A stretch of 64,000 bases of DNA from Astragalus membranaceus (lineage: Eukaryota > Streptophyta > Magnoliopsida > Fabales > Fabaceae): the NCBI GenBank assembly GCA_039519185.1, contig JAZGSX010000010.1, forward strand, positions 372,001 through 436,000, in the 5' to 3' direction. The stretch's first letter is position 1. Each line of letters starts with the position of its first letter. This document shows positions 9,423 through 20,766 of the stretch, piece after piece. A model generated the notes under the pieces. The model was not told where the DNA came from. It did no database searches and saw only the letters and a program-made list of their open reading frames with translations. The translations under genes and the position numbers were made by a program.

Positions 9423-10300
9423 TGAAATAAAGGAAAGAATAAAAGAAAAGAGAGAAAGAAACGAAGCAGAGAAGAAAGAAGAGAAGGAAAGAAAGAAGAG
9501 AAGGGAAAAGGGAGAAGAAGGAAGAAGAGGAAGAGGAATCATCACACTCAAGCCCAACCTCTCAAATTTCATCACCATCATCCCCTCATCTTCCTCTACA
9601 AAACCCTAGATTCTGGTAAGTTTTCCCTCAATTTCTCCCCCTTCTCATGGCCTACGAATTTCTAGGGCTTTTGGAATTGATTAGTTGAAATCTCAAGTTG
9701 TGAGCTGGAATTAATGATTAATTCGTGGTTAGGATCGAAGCCAAGAGCGGTGGAACGCGTTTGGGAGTTCGAAACGAAGTTAGGAGCGGTTCGGCGTAGT
9801 TTGGGTTCGATTCGGTGATTGTTCGTGTCTCGGTGATTTCGGCTCGGCAACGACTCTCGCTTCAAGGGTGAGTTTTACTCACGTTTAGGTTTATTCCGTT
9901 TTGGTATAATTTGTGCATTCATTGGTTCCGAGAAATTTTGAGTCAAAAACCGTTATTCAAAAAATAGCGTTTTGGATTAAAATCTGTTTTAATTACGTTC
10001 TGATTGTTTGGACTGATTGTGTGACTTTGATTGAGACTGTTTTCATGGTTGCGAAATCTGTATTTGGTCGGAACGAGAATCGTTCGAGAAATTATGGGTC
10101 AAAAACCGTTATTTCGGAATATGTCGTATTTTGGTTAAATTCGTCTTGATTGAGTTTTTGATTGGATTGATTGATTGCGTGGTTTGTATTGGGTCTATTA
10201 TATTGGTTGTCAAATCTGTTTTCGATCGGAACTAAAATCGGAATTGAGCGGAATAGCGGATTTCGCGAAAATCGCAAAATCTGCACCAGACAGTCCCTCA

Positions 10301-10405
10301 TCGCGTCGCGACCCGCAGGGCATCGCGTCGCGACCAAGCGCAGTTTTGTCACGCAAAATGTTTCTGTCGTTTTTCGCGTCGCGACGGTAGCAGTTCGCGT
10401 CGCGA
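10301..10405 (+). repeat. Palindrome cassette TCGCG-T-CGCGA (4 copies) in element B LTR
   Basis: Exact copies at 10301-10311, 10323-10333, 10374-10384 and 10395-10405. The last is embedded in the 12-bp palindrome GCGTCGCGACGC. The spacers are unrelated. The cassette lies in the same relative place as the CGCACG palindromes of A and D, in otherwise alignable LTR sequence. Confidence 0.85.
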
Positions 10406-10802
10406 CGCTTTGCAGATTTTCAACAGTTTTTCACTGATTTTGTTTTCGCGATAACTTTTGATCCGGGAACCCGATTGAGGTGTTCTAAGATGCGTTGGAA
10501 AGCTTATTCAGAGGCCTAACTGAATATTCTATTTTTAAGGCAAAATGATCCGTTTTTGATATTGAAAATTGTGTCGAAAAGTGGTCAAATAGAGTGCGAG
10601 TGTGAACTTGGATTTTATAAAACGTGGAATTAAAGTGTTTCATTGATTGTCTGATTTGATGGATCGTAGGTTCATAGTGCTGTAGATATATATATTATAT
10701 CGAGTTTGGGTGACGACCCCTGTTGACATACTAGGAGGGGCAGTCATGATCCCCTACCCTAGGCTCTGAGGCCAATAGCGGAACTGTTATTGGATAGGGG
10801 TT

Positions 10803-10947
10803 CGCCGGGATTTAGTCTTCGGGCAGTCGGCGGTGTGTCAAAGAGTATTGAGTAACGTCCGCCGGGATTTAGTCTTGGGGCAGTCGGTGGTACGTTACTG
10901 TTGTTTTATAGCAGATTCGCCGGGATTTAGTCTTGGGGCAGTCGGTG
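10803..10947 (+). repeat. Three 30-nt hairpin units in element B LTR
   Basis: Units at 10803, 10860 and 10918 (57-58 bp period) have the stems CGCCG...CGGCG, CGCCG...CGGTG and CGCCG...CGGTG around a 20-nt loop rich in GGATTTAGTCTT. The second and third stems need one G-U pair. Sequence between the units is not repeated. Confidence 0.75.
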
Positions 10948-11240
10948 GAATGCTATATGCTTAAGTTTATTTTCCTTCTATTGTCCATGTACCACAGCAC
11001 TATGGCTTTAGTGTTTTGTTTATCTTTCTTTCCGCTTTCTTGTATGACTCTGACTACCATAGTTGCTGACACTTATGGTCTGAGTACCGTATAGTCTTAT
11101 TTGTGTATAAGACGGTATTGTTTTATTTCAGCAAAATTTATGTAGTGGTATTCAGTGTCTGAGCAGGAATTATTATCTCTGATGTTTATTGTTGTGCACT
11201 CGGGTGTTTTTATCAAATATATATATACCGGGGTGTTACA

Positions 11241-11245
11241 TTACC
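11241..11245. repeat. Right TSD of element B (TTACC, predicted)
   Basis: E2's gag reads AGGTTACCTGGG at the matching place and E1 resumes with TTACCTGGG right after B's LTR, so TTACC is the expected duplicated target. The left copy is outside the window. Confidence 0.55.
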
Positions 11246-14200
11246 TGGGCTGTGTTTGAGAGGGAATTCAAGAGAAAGTACTATCCGGAGGATGTCCGCG
11301 GGAAGAAGGAGGTTGAGTTTCTGAGACTTGAGCAAGGTAGCATGACTGTAACTGAGTATGCTGCAAAATTTACTGAGCTGGCTAAGTTTTATCCTCATTA
11401 TGATAGAGAGGGTGTGGAGTTCTCCAAATGCATCAAATTTGAAAATGGGTTGCTTGCTGACATTAAGATGGCCATAGGGTACCAGCAAATTCGTGTGTTT
11501 CCATTGTTGGATAATGGCGCCAGAATTTTTGAGGAGGACAATAATGCCTTCTCCAGAGCTATGAAAGAAAAGCAAAAGAATTTCTCAAGTCGTGGCAAGC
11601 CATATGAGGCGCCTGCTGGTAAGGGCAAAGGTAAGTTTGTTGGTGGGTCTAAGCGAAGTGGGGGAGACGCTACAGCCAGTGTTACTTGTTACACGTGTGG
11701 GAAAGTGGGTCATAAAAGTCCAGATTGCCCAAGCGGGGATAAGAAGAGATGTTATCGGTGTGGGAAAGAGGGGCATATATCTTCCGGTTGTGATAAGAAA
11801 GAGATGGTATGCTTTAACTGCGGGGAGAGTGGTCATATTAGTACGCAGTGCTCAAAACCCAAGAAGGAGAAGTCTTTTGGAAAAGTGTTCGCTCTGGCTG
11901 AGTCTGATGTAGTGAATGAGATTCGAGGTACGTGCTATATCAATAATTTTCCTCTTGTTGTTATTGTTGATACTAGTGCTACCCATAGTTTTATTGCTGC
12001 TGCATGTGTTGAGAAATTAAGCCTTGTTTTCTCTGATATGTTGAGGGAGATGGTCATCGACACTCCAGCTAAGGGTTCGGTGACTACCTCCGTTGTTTGT
12101 GCCAAATGTCCTCTATCTGTATATGGTAGAGAATTCTTAATTGATTTGATTTGTTTGCCGCTGAGTGGAATGGATGTCATTCTGGGTATGGACTGGTTAG
12201 TTGATAACCATGTCCATATCAACTGTCGGGAAAGGTCCGTGAGTTTTGAGTCGCTTGAAGAGGAGTCTGGTCTGTTATCTGCGGGTCAACTGCATAGAGT
12301 GATGAGAGAAGAGGTTCAGCTGTTTTCTCTGTTGGCGTCGTTGTCTGCTGAGAGCCAAGCGAAGATTGATGTGTTGCCGGTAGTGCGTGAGTTTTCTGAG
12401 GTGTTCCCTGACGAGATTCCGGATGTACCACCAGAGAGAGAGGTGGAGTTTGCTATTGATCTGGTCCCCGGCACTAAGCCTGTGTCTATGGCGCCATATA
12501 GAATGTCTGCATCGAAGTTGACAAAATTGAAAAAGCAACTTGAAGATTTATTAGAAAAGAAGTTTGTAAGACCGAGTGTGTCACCTTGGGGAGCTCCAGT
12601 GTTGCTAGTGAAAAAGAAAGACGGTAGTATGAGGTTGTGTGTAGACTATCGACAGTTAAATAAAGTTACAATCAAGAACAAATATCCGTTGCCAAGAATG
12701 GATGACTTGATGGATCAGTTAGTGGGTGCTAAAGTATTTAGCAAGATTGACTTAAGGTCTGGTTATCATCAGATCAAGGTCAAGGATGAAGATGTCCAGA
12801 AGACGGCATTTAGGACAAGATATGGGCACTATGAGTATTCGGTTATGCCTTTCGGTGTGACTAATGCGCCGGGGGTATTCATGGGATACATGAACCAAAT
12901 CTTCCGTGAGTACTTGGATAAGTTTGTGGTAGTCTTCATCGATGACATTCTGATTTACTCTAAGTCAGAAGAGGAACATGCGGAACATCTGAGGTTGGTG
13001 TTAGGAATTCTAAGGGATCGAAAGTTGTATGCGAAGTTGTCCAAGTGTGAGTTTTGGTTGAAAGAAGTCAGTTTTCTCGGTCATGTGATTTCTAGGGAGG
13101 GGATTGCAGTGGATCCTTCTAAGGTTGATGCGGTGTTGCAGTGGGAGTCTCCAAAGTCAGTTACAGAGATAAGGAGTTTTCTGGGATTGGCGGGTTATTA
13201 TAGAAGATTCATTGAGGGGTTCTCGAAGATGGCTCTGCCATTGACTCAATTGACTTGCAAGGGTAGGGCCTTTGTTTGGGATGACCGATGTGAAGAAAGT
13301 TTCAATGAGCTGAAGAGGAGGTTGACTACGTCTCCAGTGTTGACCCTGCCTAATCCGGTTGAACCATTTGTGGTTTATTGTGATGCGTCTAAGATGGGTT
13401 TGGGTGGTGTGCTTATGCAGAATGGGAAGGTGATCGCTTATGCGTCGAGGCAATTGAGAATTCATGAAAAGAATTATCCTACTCACGACTTAGAACTTGC
13501 TGCTGTGGTATTCGCATTGAAAATTTGGAGGCATTACTTGTATGGATCGAGATTTGAGGTGTTCAGTGATCACAAGAGTCTACGGTATCTGTTCGACAAG
13601 AAAGAATTGAATATGAGGCAGCGCCGGTGGTTAGAACTATTAAAAGATTATGATTTTGAATTGAGTTATCAACCGGGAAAAGCGAATGTGGTTGCGGATG
13701 CGCTGAGTCGGAAGACCTTGCACATGTCGGCATTGATGGCTAGAGAGCTTGAGTTAATTGAGCAATTCAGGGACATGAGTTTAGTGTGTGAAGTTACGCC
13801 TCAGAGTGTCAGGTTGGGTATGTTGAAAATTGGCAATGATTTTATGGCTGGTATCCGAGAGGCGCAGAAATTAGATGTGAAATTAGTTGATCTGATGAGT
13901 GGGATTGGTCAGTCTGAGAATGAGGACTTCGAGATAGATGCGCAAAATGTACTGAGGTATCATGGAAGAATTTGTGTTTCCGAAGATGAGGAAATGAGAA
14001 AGGCAATTCTTGAGGAAGGGCATAAGAGTAAGTTGAGTATCCATCCTGGAGCGACGAAGATGTACCAAGATCTGAAGAAGATATTCTGGTGGCCTGGGTT
14101 GAAGCGCGATGTGGCGCAGTTTGTGTATTCGTGTTTGACCTGTCAGAAATCGAAGGTCGAGCATCAGAAGCCTGCGGGAATGATGCAACCGTTGAATGTT

Positions 14201-15295
14201 CCAGAGTGGAAGTGGGATAGTATCTCCATGGATTTTGTGACTGGGTTACCCAATACGGTGAGAGGGCATGATTCAATTTGGGTGGCTGTGGATAGATTGA
14301 CTAAGTCGGCTCATTTTATTCCTATCGGCATTAAGTATCCAGTGTCGAGATTGGCTGAAATCTACATTCAGGTGATTGTGAAGCTGCCTGGGGTTCCTTT
14401 GTGCATTGTGTCGGATAGAGACCCAAGGTTCACTTCGGACTTTTGGAGTAGTTTGCAGAAGGAGTGGGGTTCGAAATTGAGGTTGAGTTCAGCTTATCAT
14501 CCTCAAACTGATGGGCAGACAGAGAGGACGATTCAATCGTTGGAGGACCTGTTGAGATCATGTGTGCTAGAGCAGGGAGGTGCGTGGGATACTCATCTTC
14601 CGTTAATTGAGTTCACCTACAACAACAGCTATCATTCCAGTATCGGAATGGCGCCGTTTGAGGCGTTGTATGGCCGGAGGTGTAGGAGTCCGGTGTGTTG
14701 GTACGAGACTGGGGAAAGTTTAGTACTTGGACCTGAGCTAGTCAGAGAGACTACTGAGAAGGTAAAGATGATCCGGGAGAAAATGAAAGCGTCGCAGAGT
14801 AGACAGAAGAGTTACCATGATAAGAGAAGGAAAGATTTAGAATTTGAAGCCGGTGACCACGTATTCTTGAGGGTCACACCTATGACTGGTGTTGGACGAG
14901 CACTGAAATCGAAGAAGTTGACTCTTCGATTCATCGGACCGTATCAGATTATGGAGAGAGTTGGAAATGTTGCATATCGGGTGGCCTTACCACCTAACCT
15001 TTCGAACTTGCACGACGTGTTTCACGTGTCGCAGCTTCAGAAGTATGTTGCGGATCCGTCTCATGTGATTCAACTAGATGATGTGGAGGTGCGAGACAAT
15101 CTCACCGTGGAGACTGTGCCAGTTAGAATTGACGACCGTGAGGTAAAAGTGTTAAGAGGCAAAGAGATTAATTTAGTGAAAGTGGTTTGGTTGGGAGCCG
15201 TGGGTGAGAGAATGACGTGGGAATTGGAAAGTAAGATGAAAGAGGCCTATCCAGAGTTATTTGATTCAGGTAATTTCGAGGACGAAATTCTCTAA
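11241..15295 (+). pseudogene. E1 gag-pol, 5'-truncated, with a protease active-site substitution
   Basis: The frame is open from the junction with B's LTR to a TAA at 15293-15295, about 1350 codons. It starts inside Gag (TWAVFEREFKRKYYPEDVRG). It has three intact CCHC knuckles (CYTCGKVGHKSPDC, CYRCGKEGHISSGC, CFNCGESGHISTQC), protease, RT (FIDDILIYSK near 12940), RNase H (YCDASKMGLGG), integrase (HHCC finger, MDFVTGLP, SDRDPRFTSDFW, TDGQTERTIQ), the motif RFIGPYQIMERVG and a chromodomain tail (VKVVWLGAVGERMTWELES). The protease reads DTSA at 11972-11980 where E2 reads DTGA: the conserved glycine of the D-T/S-G motif is lost, so the protease is probably inactive. The first 104 gag codons lie beyond B. 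No stops or frameshifts were seen. Confidence 0.85.
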
Positions 15296-15307
15296 GTGGG
15301 GGAGAGT
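15296..15307 (+). other. Polypurine tract of E1
   Basis: GTGGGGGAGAGT lies between the pol stop codon and the LTR start. The same sequence precedes the LTRs of E2, F and G. Confidence 0.9.
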
Positions 15308-16137
15308 TGTAACGCCCTAAAATAATTTAATTGATTAATTAATTAAGTTATTTGAGGGATTACAATATTTATTTAAGTGGAATAGTTAAATTATAATTGT
15401 GTTATTTCATGAGGTGAAAAGAATTAAGAAGGGTGGTGTAAATAGGGCCCAAGTCAATTAGTGACCCAAGCCCATTCCTAAAACCCCAAAACCCTATGGA
15501 GGGGTCTCATTGCGCATTCCACAGAAGAAAGAAAAGAAACGGATCAGAGAGGTAGTGAGGAAAGAAGTTGCGACGGCTAGCAAGGAGAGAAAGAAGGAGA
15601 TTTGTTCATCTTGGCCTTAGGTAATGTGCTTCTTTGATCCTTCTCTTCGATTTTTTTTTCTTTCTCTTGCAAGTGTTGTAGTTTCAATCACTCATCATCT
15701 ATTGTTGCTGCTCCTCCATGGATTTAGTGAGGCCACGGTTTGCGTAAGAGGAGAGGAGGGAGCTGCTGCGAGTTTTGGTGACTTTGGCTCGTTGTATTGC
15801 GGGGATTTGTACGTGACTCCTTCATCGTTGTTTCGGGTCATACAAATTCGAGGTAAGGGTGAGCGTTTCAATTTAATGTAATTGGGTATATGGTGGGTTT
15901 GTGGGTTTTGGTGTTGGGTTGAATTCGTGACTTATATGTTAGGAGGAATGAAAGATTGAATTATTGGTGTTGATATGCAAATTGTCTTATGAGGTGAGGA
16001 GATGAATTTCCAATTCTTAGTGAATGTGGTGTGGTTAATTTCGATGTTAGGTGAATTGTTGGTGTTGAAATGCAACTTTAATAAATTGGTTGATATGAGT
16101 ATAACTGTTTGAATGACTCCAAGAAATTTAAAATAAA

Positions 16138-16560
16138 CGATGTTGCTGTCCCTGGAATTAAAGTGCTGCTGTATGCTGTCTTGGTAAAAGAAATGTTGCT
16201 GTTTGTCAGTTTAAATGTTGCTGATTGCAGAACTAAAGTGCTGCTGTATGTCAATTTCGAAATGTTGCTGTTTGTCAATTTAAATGTTGCTGTTTGCAGA
16301 ATTTAACTGCTGCTGTATGTCAATTTCGAAATGTTGCTGTTTGTCAATTTAAATGTTGCTGTTTGCAGAATTTAAGTGCTGTTGTATGTCAATTTCGAAA
16401 TGTTGCTGTTTGTCATTTAAATGTGTTGCTGTTTGCTGTTTTTGTCAAAGAAAAATGCTGCTGTTGCAGAACTACAAAAATGTTGCTGTTAACCCTGTAA
16501 ATGTGTTGCTGTTTTGCTGTTTTTGTCAAGGAAAAATGCTGCTGTTTATCAAATAAAAAG
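16138..16560 (+). repeat. GTTGCTGTTTG tandem/degenerate repeats in element E LTR
   Basis: Units of about 68 bp built from TGTTGCTGTTTG, TCAATTTAAATG and TGCTGCTGTATG recur, then decay into looser GCTGTTTATCAAATAAAA repeats to about 16640. Short open frames across it are repeat artefacts. It occupies the slot where other families carry the palindrome cassette. Confidence 0.8.
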
Positions 16561-17203
16561 AGTGATGTTTATCAAATAAAAGTTTGCTGTTTATCAAATA
16601 AAAATTTGCTGTTTATCAAAATAAAAGGGGGCCATTTATCTAAATAAAACGGTGCTGTCTTGCTGTCATTTTTATAAAAGAGTTGCTGTTTTATGAAGGA
16701 AATGCGCTACTAATCTACAAAAAGTAAAGCGCTGTTTTTGTGTGTAAAATTGTGCTGTTTTCTTACTGCTGTTTGCGTAAAAAGGCTACTAATTTGATGC
16801 TGTTTTTGGACTCAAAAAAATACCGCTGTTTTCCACACTGTTTTTCTCAAGTGTAGTTGTGATGTTGAAAATGAGATGTTTGTCCAAAAATTTAAACAAG
16901 TTGTACTCGAATTTTTTTTTTATATATATAGGTTGTCACTTGAATTGTTAACGTGTAGTTAATTAAATTTAAATGGCGTGTCACTTAAATTTTAAGGTAT
17001 TGTTATTTAAGATTTAAGGACGTTGTTACTCTAATTTTTGGATGGGATGTTTATGAGAAAGATGTGATATTATTATGGTGGTTATGACGAGTACACTATA
17101 TTAGTGTTTTTATGACGACAATGACGAGTACTCCGGGCGAGTTGAAATTGGTGATTGCACATGTGTCCATAGTGTCTCATAGCATGTGCATATTATGACG
17201 AAT

Positions 17204-17215
17204 AGGCTTCGGCCT
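17204..17215 (+). repeat. AGGC-TTCG-GCCT hairpin in element E LTR
   Basis: In RNA this is a 4-bp stem closed by C(UUCG)G, an exceptionally stable tetraloop class. Flanking AATA and TTATT could extend it past a bulge. F and G have AGGC-TACG-GCCT at the matching place. Confidence 0.6.
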
Positions 17216-17908
17216 CTTATTGACGAGAACCAGTGACGATGTGCCCAAGTGGCTATTTATGACGAGTATGGTACCATCATGCATATGCCCAGGCGTGGGT
17301 TGCATTTTCATGCGCATACATTTTTTTTTATGACTGGTGATGTGATTGTGACTTGGGTTTTGTGTGTAATGACAATGAAGTTGATGATAACGATGATGTT
17401 GTGTGATAGGTTGCTCATATTACTCTACTGTATGCTTAATTATGTTTTGTTGAAAATTCTCACCCCTTCTGCTTGGAATGTTGCTCTATTGTGGCAACGC
17501 TGCAGGTAACTGCGAGTGAAGGACATGCTGCCTTCCTTTATAGCTATTGGGATGTCTGTTGAGTCGCTCTCTGATACTGTGACACCTAGGGGGCGCGGTT
17601 GACATTGTTAAATTAAATAATAAATTGTTTCATATTTTTGTTGAAGGCGTGAGGCGTGTTTGAGTGGTATTTAGTGAGTGTTGTTTAATTCCGCTGTGAC
17701 GTAACTATTGAAGTTTAATTTTATGACGGGTGATGGTTGAAAATTTTTATGAGGATGATTATGCAAACTTAATGAATACAGGTGGACGTTCCTTTTGTTA
17801 ATAATGACGTGGCATTTCCTTTCTATCCGTCAAATTAAATTTTGCGAAAAATTTTTACTCTGATAAGTAACGTGTAAAACATGGGGTAGAAAGGGGGTGT
17901 TACATTAG

Positions 17909-17920
17909 TGGTATCAGAGC
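17909..17920 (+). other. Primer-binding site of E2
   Basis: A perfect TGGTATCAGAGC four bases after the LTR end, complementary to the initiator-Met tRNA. Confidence 0.9.
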
Positions 17921-18016
17921 AGTTCGGTCTGTCCGGCCGGTGGTCGAGTTGTCAAGTTGAGTAGCATTTGAGTTTGTTACTCGTATCTAAATTTTGTTTT
18001 CTGTTGCAGTGCTAGA

Positions 18017-20766
18017 ATGGCAGGACAGAACGATGCTGCACTTGCTGCTGCTTTGCAGGCTATAGCTGGAGTTGTGGGTAACATACCCAATGCTATTGGT
18101 GATGGGACGCGTAGTTTGGCTACGTTCCAGCGTGAGAACCCTCCTGCTTTTGAAGGCGGGTATAATCCTGATGGTGCCCTTGAGTGGCTAAGTGAGATGG
18201 AGCGGATCTTCTGCGTTATGGATTGCAACGATGCTCAGAAGGTTCGCTATGGCACACATATGTTGAAGAAAGAGGCTTATGATTGGTGGAGGACGACTAG
18301 TCAGGGGTTGACGGCTGCCAATGAGGAGGTTACCTGGGCTGTGTTTGAGAGGGAATTCAAGAGAAAGTACTATCCGGAGGATGTCCGCGGGAAGAAGGAG
18401 GTTGAGTTTCTGAGACTTGAGCAAGGTAGCATGACTGTAACTGAGTATGCTGCAAAATTTACTGAGCTGGCTAAGTTTTATCCTCATTATGATAGAGAGG
18501 GTGCAGAGTTCTCCAAATGCATCAAATTTGAAAATGGGTTGCGTGCTGACATTAAGAAGGCCATAGGGTACCAGCAAATTCGTGTGTTTCCATTGTTGGT
18601 TAATAGCGCCAGAATTTTTGAGGAGGACAATAATGCCTTCTCCAGAGCTATGAAAGAAAAGCAAAAGAATTTCTCAAGTCGTGGCAAGCCATATGAGGCG
18701 CCTGCTGGTAAGGGCAAAGGTAAGTTTGTTGGTGGGTCTAAGCGAAGTGGGGGAGACGCTACAGCCAGTGTTACTTGTTACACGTGTGGGAAAGTGGGTC
18801 ATAAAAGTCCAGATTGCCCAAGCGGGGATAAGAAGAGATGTTATCGGTGTGGGAAAGAGGGGCATATATCTTCCGGTTGTGATAAGAAAGAGATGGTATG
18901 CTTTAACTACGGGGAGAGTGGTCATATTAGTACGCAGTGCTCAAAACCCAAGAAGGAGAAGTCTTTTGGAAAAGTGTTTGCTCTGGCTGAGTCTGATGTA
19001 GTGAATGAGATTCGAGGTACGTGCTATATCAATAATTTTCCTCTTGTTGTTATTGTTGATACTGGTGCTACCCATAGTTTTATTGCTGCTGCATGTGTTG
19101 AGAAATTAAGCCTTGTTTTATCTGATATGTTGAGGGAGATGGTCATCGACACTCCAGCTAAGGGTTCGGTGACTACCTCCGTTGTTTGTGCCAAATGTCC
19201 TGTATCTGTATATGGTAGAGAATTCTTAATTGATTTGATTTGTTTGCCGCTGAGTGGAATGGATGTCATTCTGGGTATGGACTGGTTAGTTGATAACCAT
19301 GTCCATATCAACTGTCGGGAAAGGTCCGTGAGTTTTGAGTCGCTTGAAGAGGAGTCTGGTCTGCTATCTGCGGGTCAACTGCATAGAGTGATGAGAGAAG
19401 AGGTTCAGCTGTTTTCTCTGTTGGCGTCGTTGTCTGCTGAGAGCCAAGCGAAGATTGATGTGTTGCCGGTAGTGCGTGAGTTTTCTGAGGTGTTCCCTGA
19501 CGAGATTCCGGATGTACCACCAGAGAGAGAGGTGGAGTTTGCTATTGATCTGGTCCCCGGCACTAAGCCTGTGTCTATGGCGCCATATAGAATGTCTGCA
19601 TCGGAGTTGACAGAATTGAAAAAGCAACTTGAAGATTTATTAGAAAAGAAGTTTGTAAGACCGAGTGTGTCACCTTGGGGAGCTCCAGTGTTGCTAGTGA
19701 AAAAGAAAGACGGTAGTATGAGGTTGTGTGTAGACTATCGACAGTTAAATAAAGTTACAATCAAGAACAAATATCCGTTGCCAAGAATTGATGACTTGAT
19801 GGATCAGTTAGTGGGTGCTAAAGTATTTAGCAAGATTGACTTAAGGTCTGGTTATCATCAGATCAAGGTCAAGGATGAAGATGTCCAGAAGACGGCATTT
19901 AGGACAAGATATGGGCACTATGAGTATTCCGTTATGCCTTTCGGTGTGACTAATGCGCCGGGGGTATTCATGGGATACATGAACCAAATCTTCTGTGAGT
20001 ACTTGGATAAGTTTGTGGTAGTCTTCATCGATGACATTCTGATTTACTCTAAGTCAGAAGAGGAACATGCGGAACATCTGAGGTTGGTGTTAGGAATTCT
20101 AAGGGATCGAAAGTTGTATGTGAAGTTGTCCAAGTGTGAGTTTTGGTTGAAAGAAGTCAGTTTTCTCGGTCATGTGATTTCTAGGGAGGGGATTGCAGTG
20201 GATCCTTCTAAGGTTGATGCAGTGTTGCAGTGGGAGTCTCCAAAGTCAGTTACAGAGATAAGGAGTTTTCTGGGATTGGCGGGTTATTATAGAAGATTCA
20301 TTGAGGGGTTCTCGAAGTTGGCTCTGCCATTGACTCAATTGACTTGCAAGGGTAGGGCCTTTGTTTGGGATGACCGATGTGAAGAAAGTTTCAATGAGCT
20401 GAAGAGGAGGTTGACTACGTCTCCAGTGTTGACCCTGCCTAATCCGGTTGAACCGTTTGTGGTTTATTGTGATGCGTCTAAGATGGGTTTGGGTGGTGTG
20501 CTTATGCAGAATGGGAAGGTGATCGCTTATGCGTCGAGGCAATTGAGAATTCATGAAAAGAATTATCCTACTCACGACTTAGAACTTGCTGCTGTGGTAT
20601 TCGCATTGAAAATTTGGAGGCATTACTTGTATGGATCGAGATTTGAGGTGTTCAGTGATCACAAGAGTCTACGGTATCTGTTCGACCAGAAAGAATTGAA
20701 TATGAGGCAGCGCCGGTAGTTAGAACTATTGAAAGATTATGATTTTGAATTGAGTTATCACCCGGG
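18017..20766 (+). pseudogene. E2 gag-pol 5' half: Gag, protease, RT, RNase H; stop codon and F insertion
   Basis: The ATG at 18017 opens MAGQNDAALAAALQAIAG, the normal Gag start of this family. Domains: Gag with WW (AYDWWRTTSQ, about 90) and GSMTVTEYAAKFTELAKFY; knuckles at about residues 253-305; protease IVDTGATHSF at about 348 (intact, unlike E1); RT with FIDDILIYSK at about 669; RNase H YCDASKMGLGG. Two defects: the third knuckle reads CFNYGESGHISTQC (Cys to Tyr at 18908-18910), and a tryptophan codon has become TAG at 20717-20719, ending the protein after 900 residues. Sixteen codons further on, element F interrupts the gene at CCGGG. Integrase continues at 40157. Confidence 0.9.
20762..20766. 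repeat. Left TSD of element F (CCGGG)
   Basis: It is matched by CCGGG at 40157-40161. E1 has a single CCGGG at the homologous site (AACCGGGAAAAG near 13672), confirming a target duplication. Confidence 0.95.

Larger units (their letters stand above)
4656..11240 (+). mobile_element. Element B: Ty3/gypsy chromovirus, internal region and 3' LTR
   Basis: On the plus strand the order is PBS (4660-4671), gag (from 4792), zinc-knuckle segment in another frame, pol (to 9136), polypurine tract and 3' LTR (9189-11240). Its own 5' LTR is not in the window; it should lie left of element A, which interrupts B at the LTR/PBS junction. The right end is followed by TTACC inside the gag of E1, so B is an insertion into E1. 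Confidence 0.85.
9189..11240 (+). repeat. Element B 3' LTR (2.05 kb)
   Basis: It begins TGTAACATCCTC and ends CCGGGGTGTTACA. In order it has an AT-rich start, TTAA and GT microsatellites, a GA-rich leader (9428-9535), a TCGCG-N-CGCGA cassette (10301-10405), an ATAT tract (10687-10700), three 30-nt hairpins (10803-10947) and a conserved end shared with C and D. The first 250 bp are close to the LTR starts of C and D, so B, C and D are related LTR families. Confidence 0.9.
15308..17904 (+). repeat. Element E shared middle LTR (2.60 kb)
   Basis: It runs from TGTAACGCCC to GGGGGTGTTACA, serving as 3' LTR of E1 and 5' LTR of E2. A GA-rich leader lies near 15525-15600, then a GCTGTT-rich tandem region (16138-16560) and an AGGC-TTCG-GCCT hairpin (17204-17215). 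By eye it differs from the E2 3' LTR at a few dozen sites plus one indel of about 50 bp (near 16920-16970, absent from the other copy near 43400). The pair is therefore older than the LTR pairs of F and G. Confidence 0.9.
11241..20766 (+). mobile_element. Element E array, left part: E1 body, shared LTR, E2 5' half
   Basis: Two copies of one chromovirus family lie head to tail and share a single LTR: E1 gag-pol (11241-15295), LTR (15308-17904), E2 gag-pol. E2 is split at 20766 by element F and resumes at 40157, ending in a 3' LTR at 44333. The start of E1 (104 gag codons and a first LTR) is missing because B is inserted there. Such three-LTR arrays normally come from unequal recombination between LTRs. 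Confidence 0.85.

Noticed and set aside
16109..16556. Open frames rich in Cys/Leu/Val in element E LTRs
   Set aside because: They are artefacts of the GTTGCTGTTTG repeats, open in overlapping frames.
17909..17920. tRNA gene signal at the PBS sites
   Set aside because: Only 12 bases match the initiator-Met tRNA complement at each site; no tRNA body is present.
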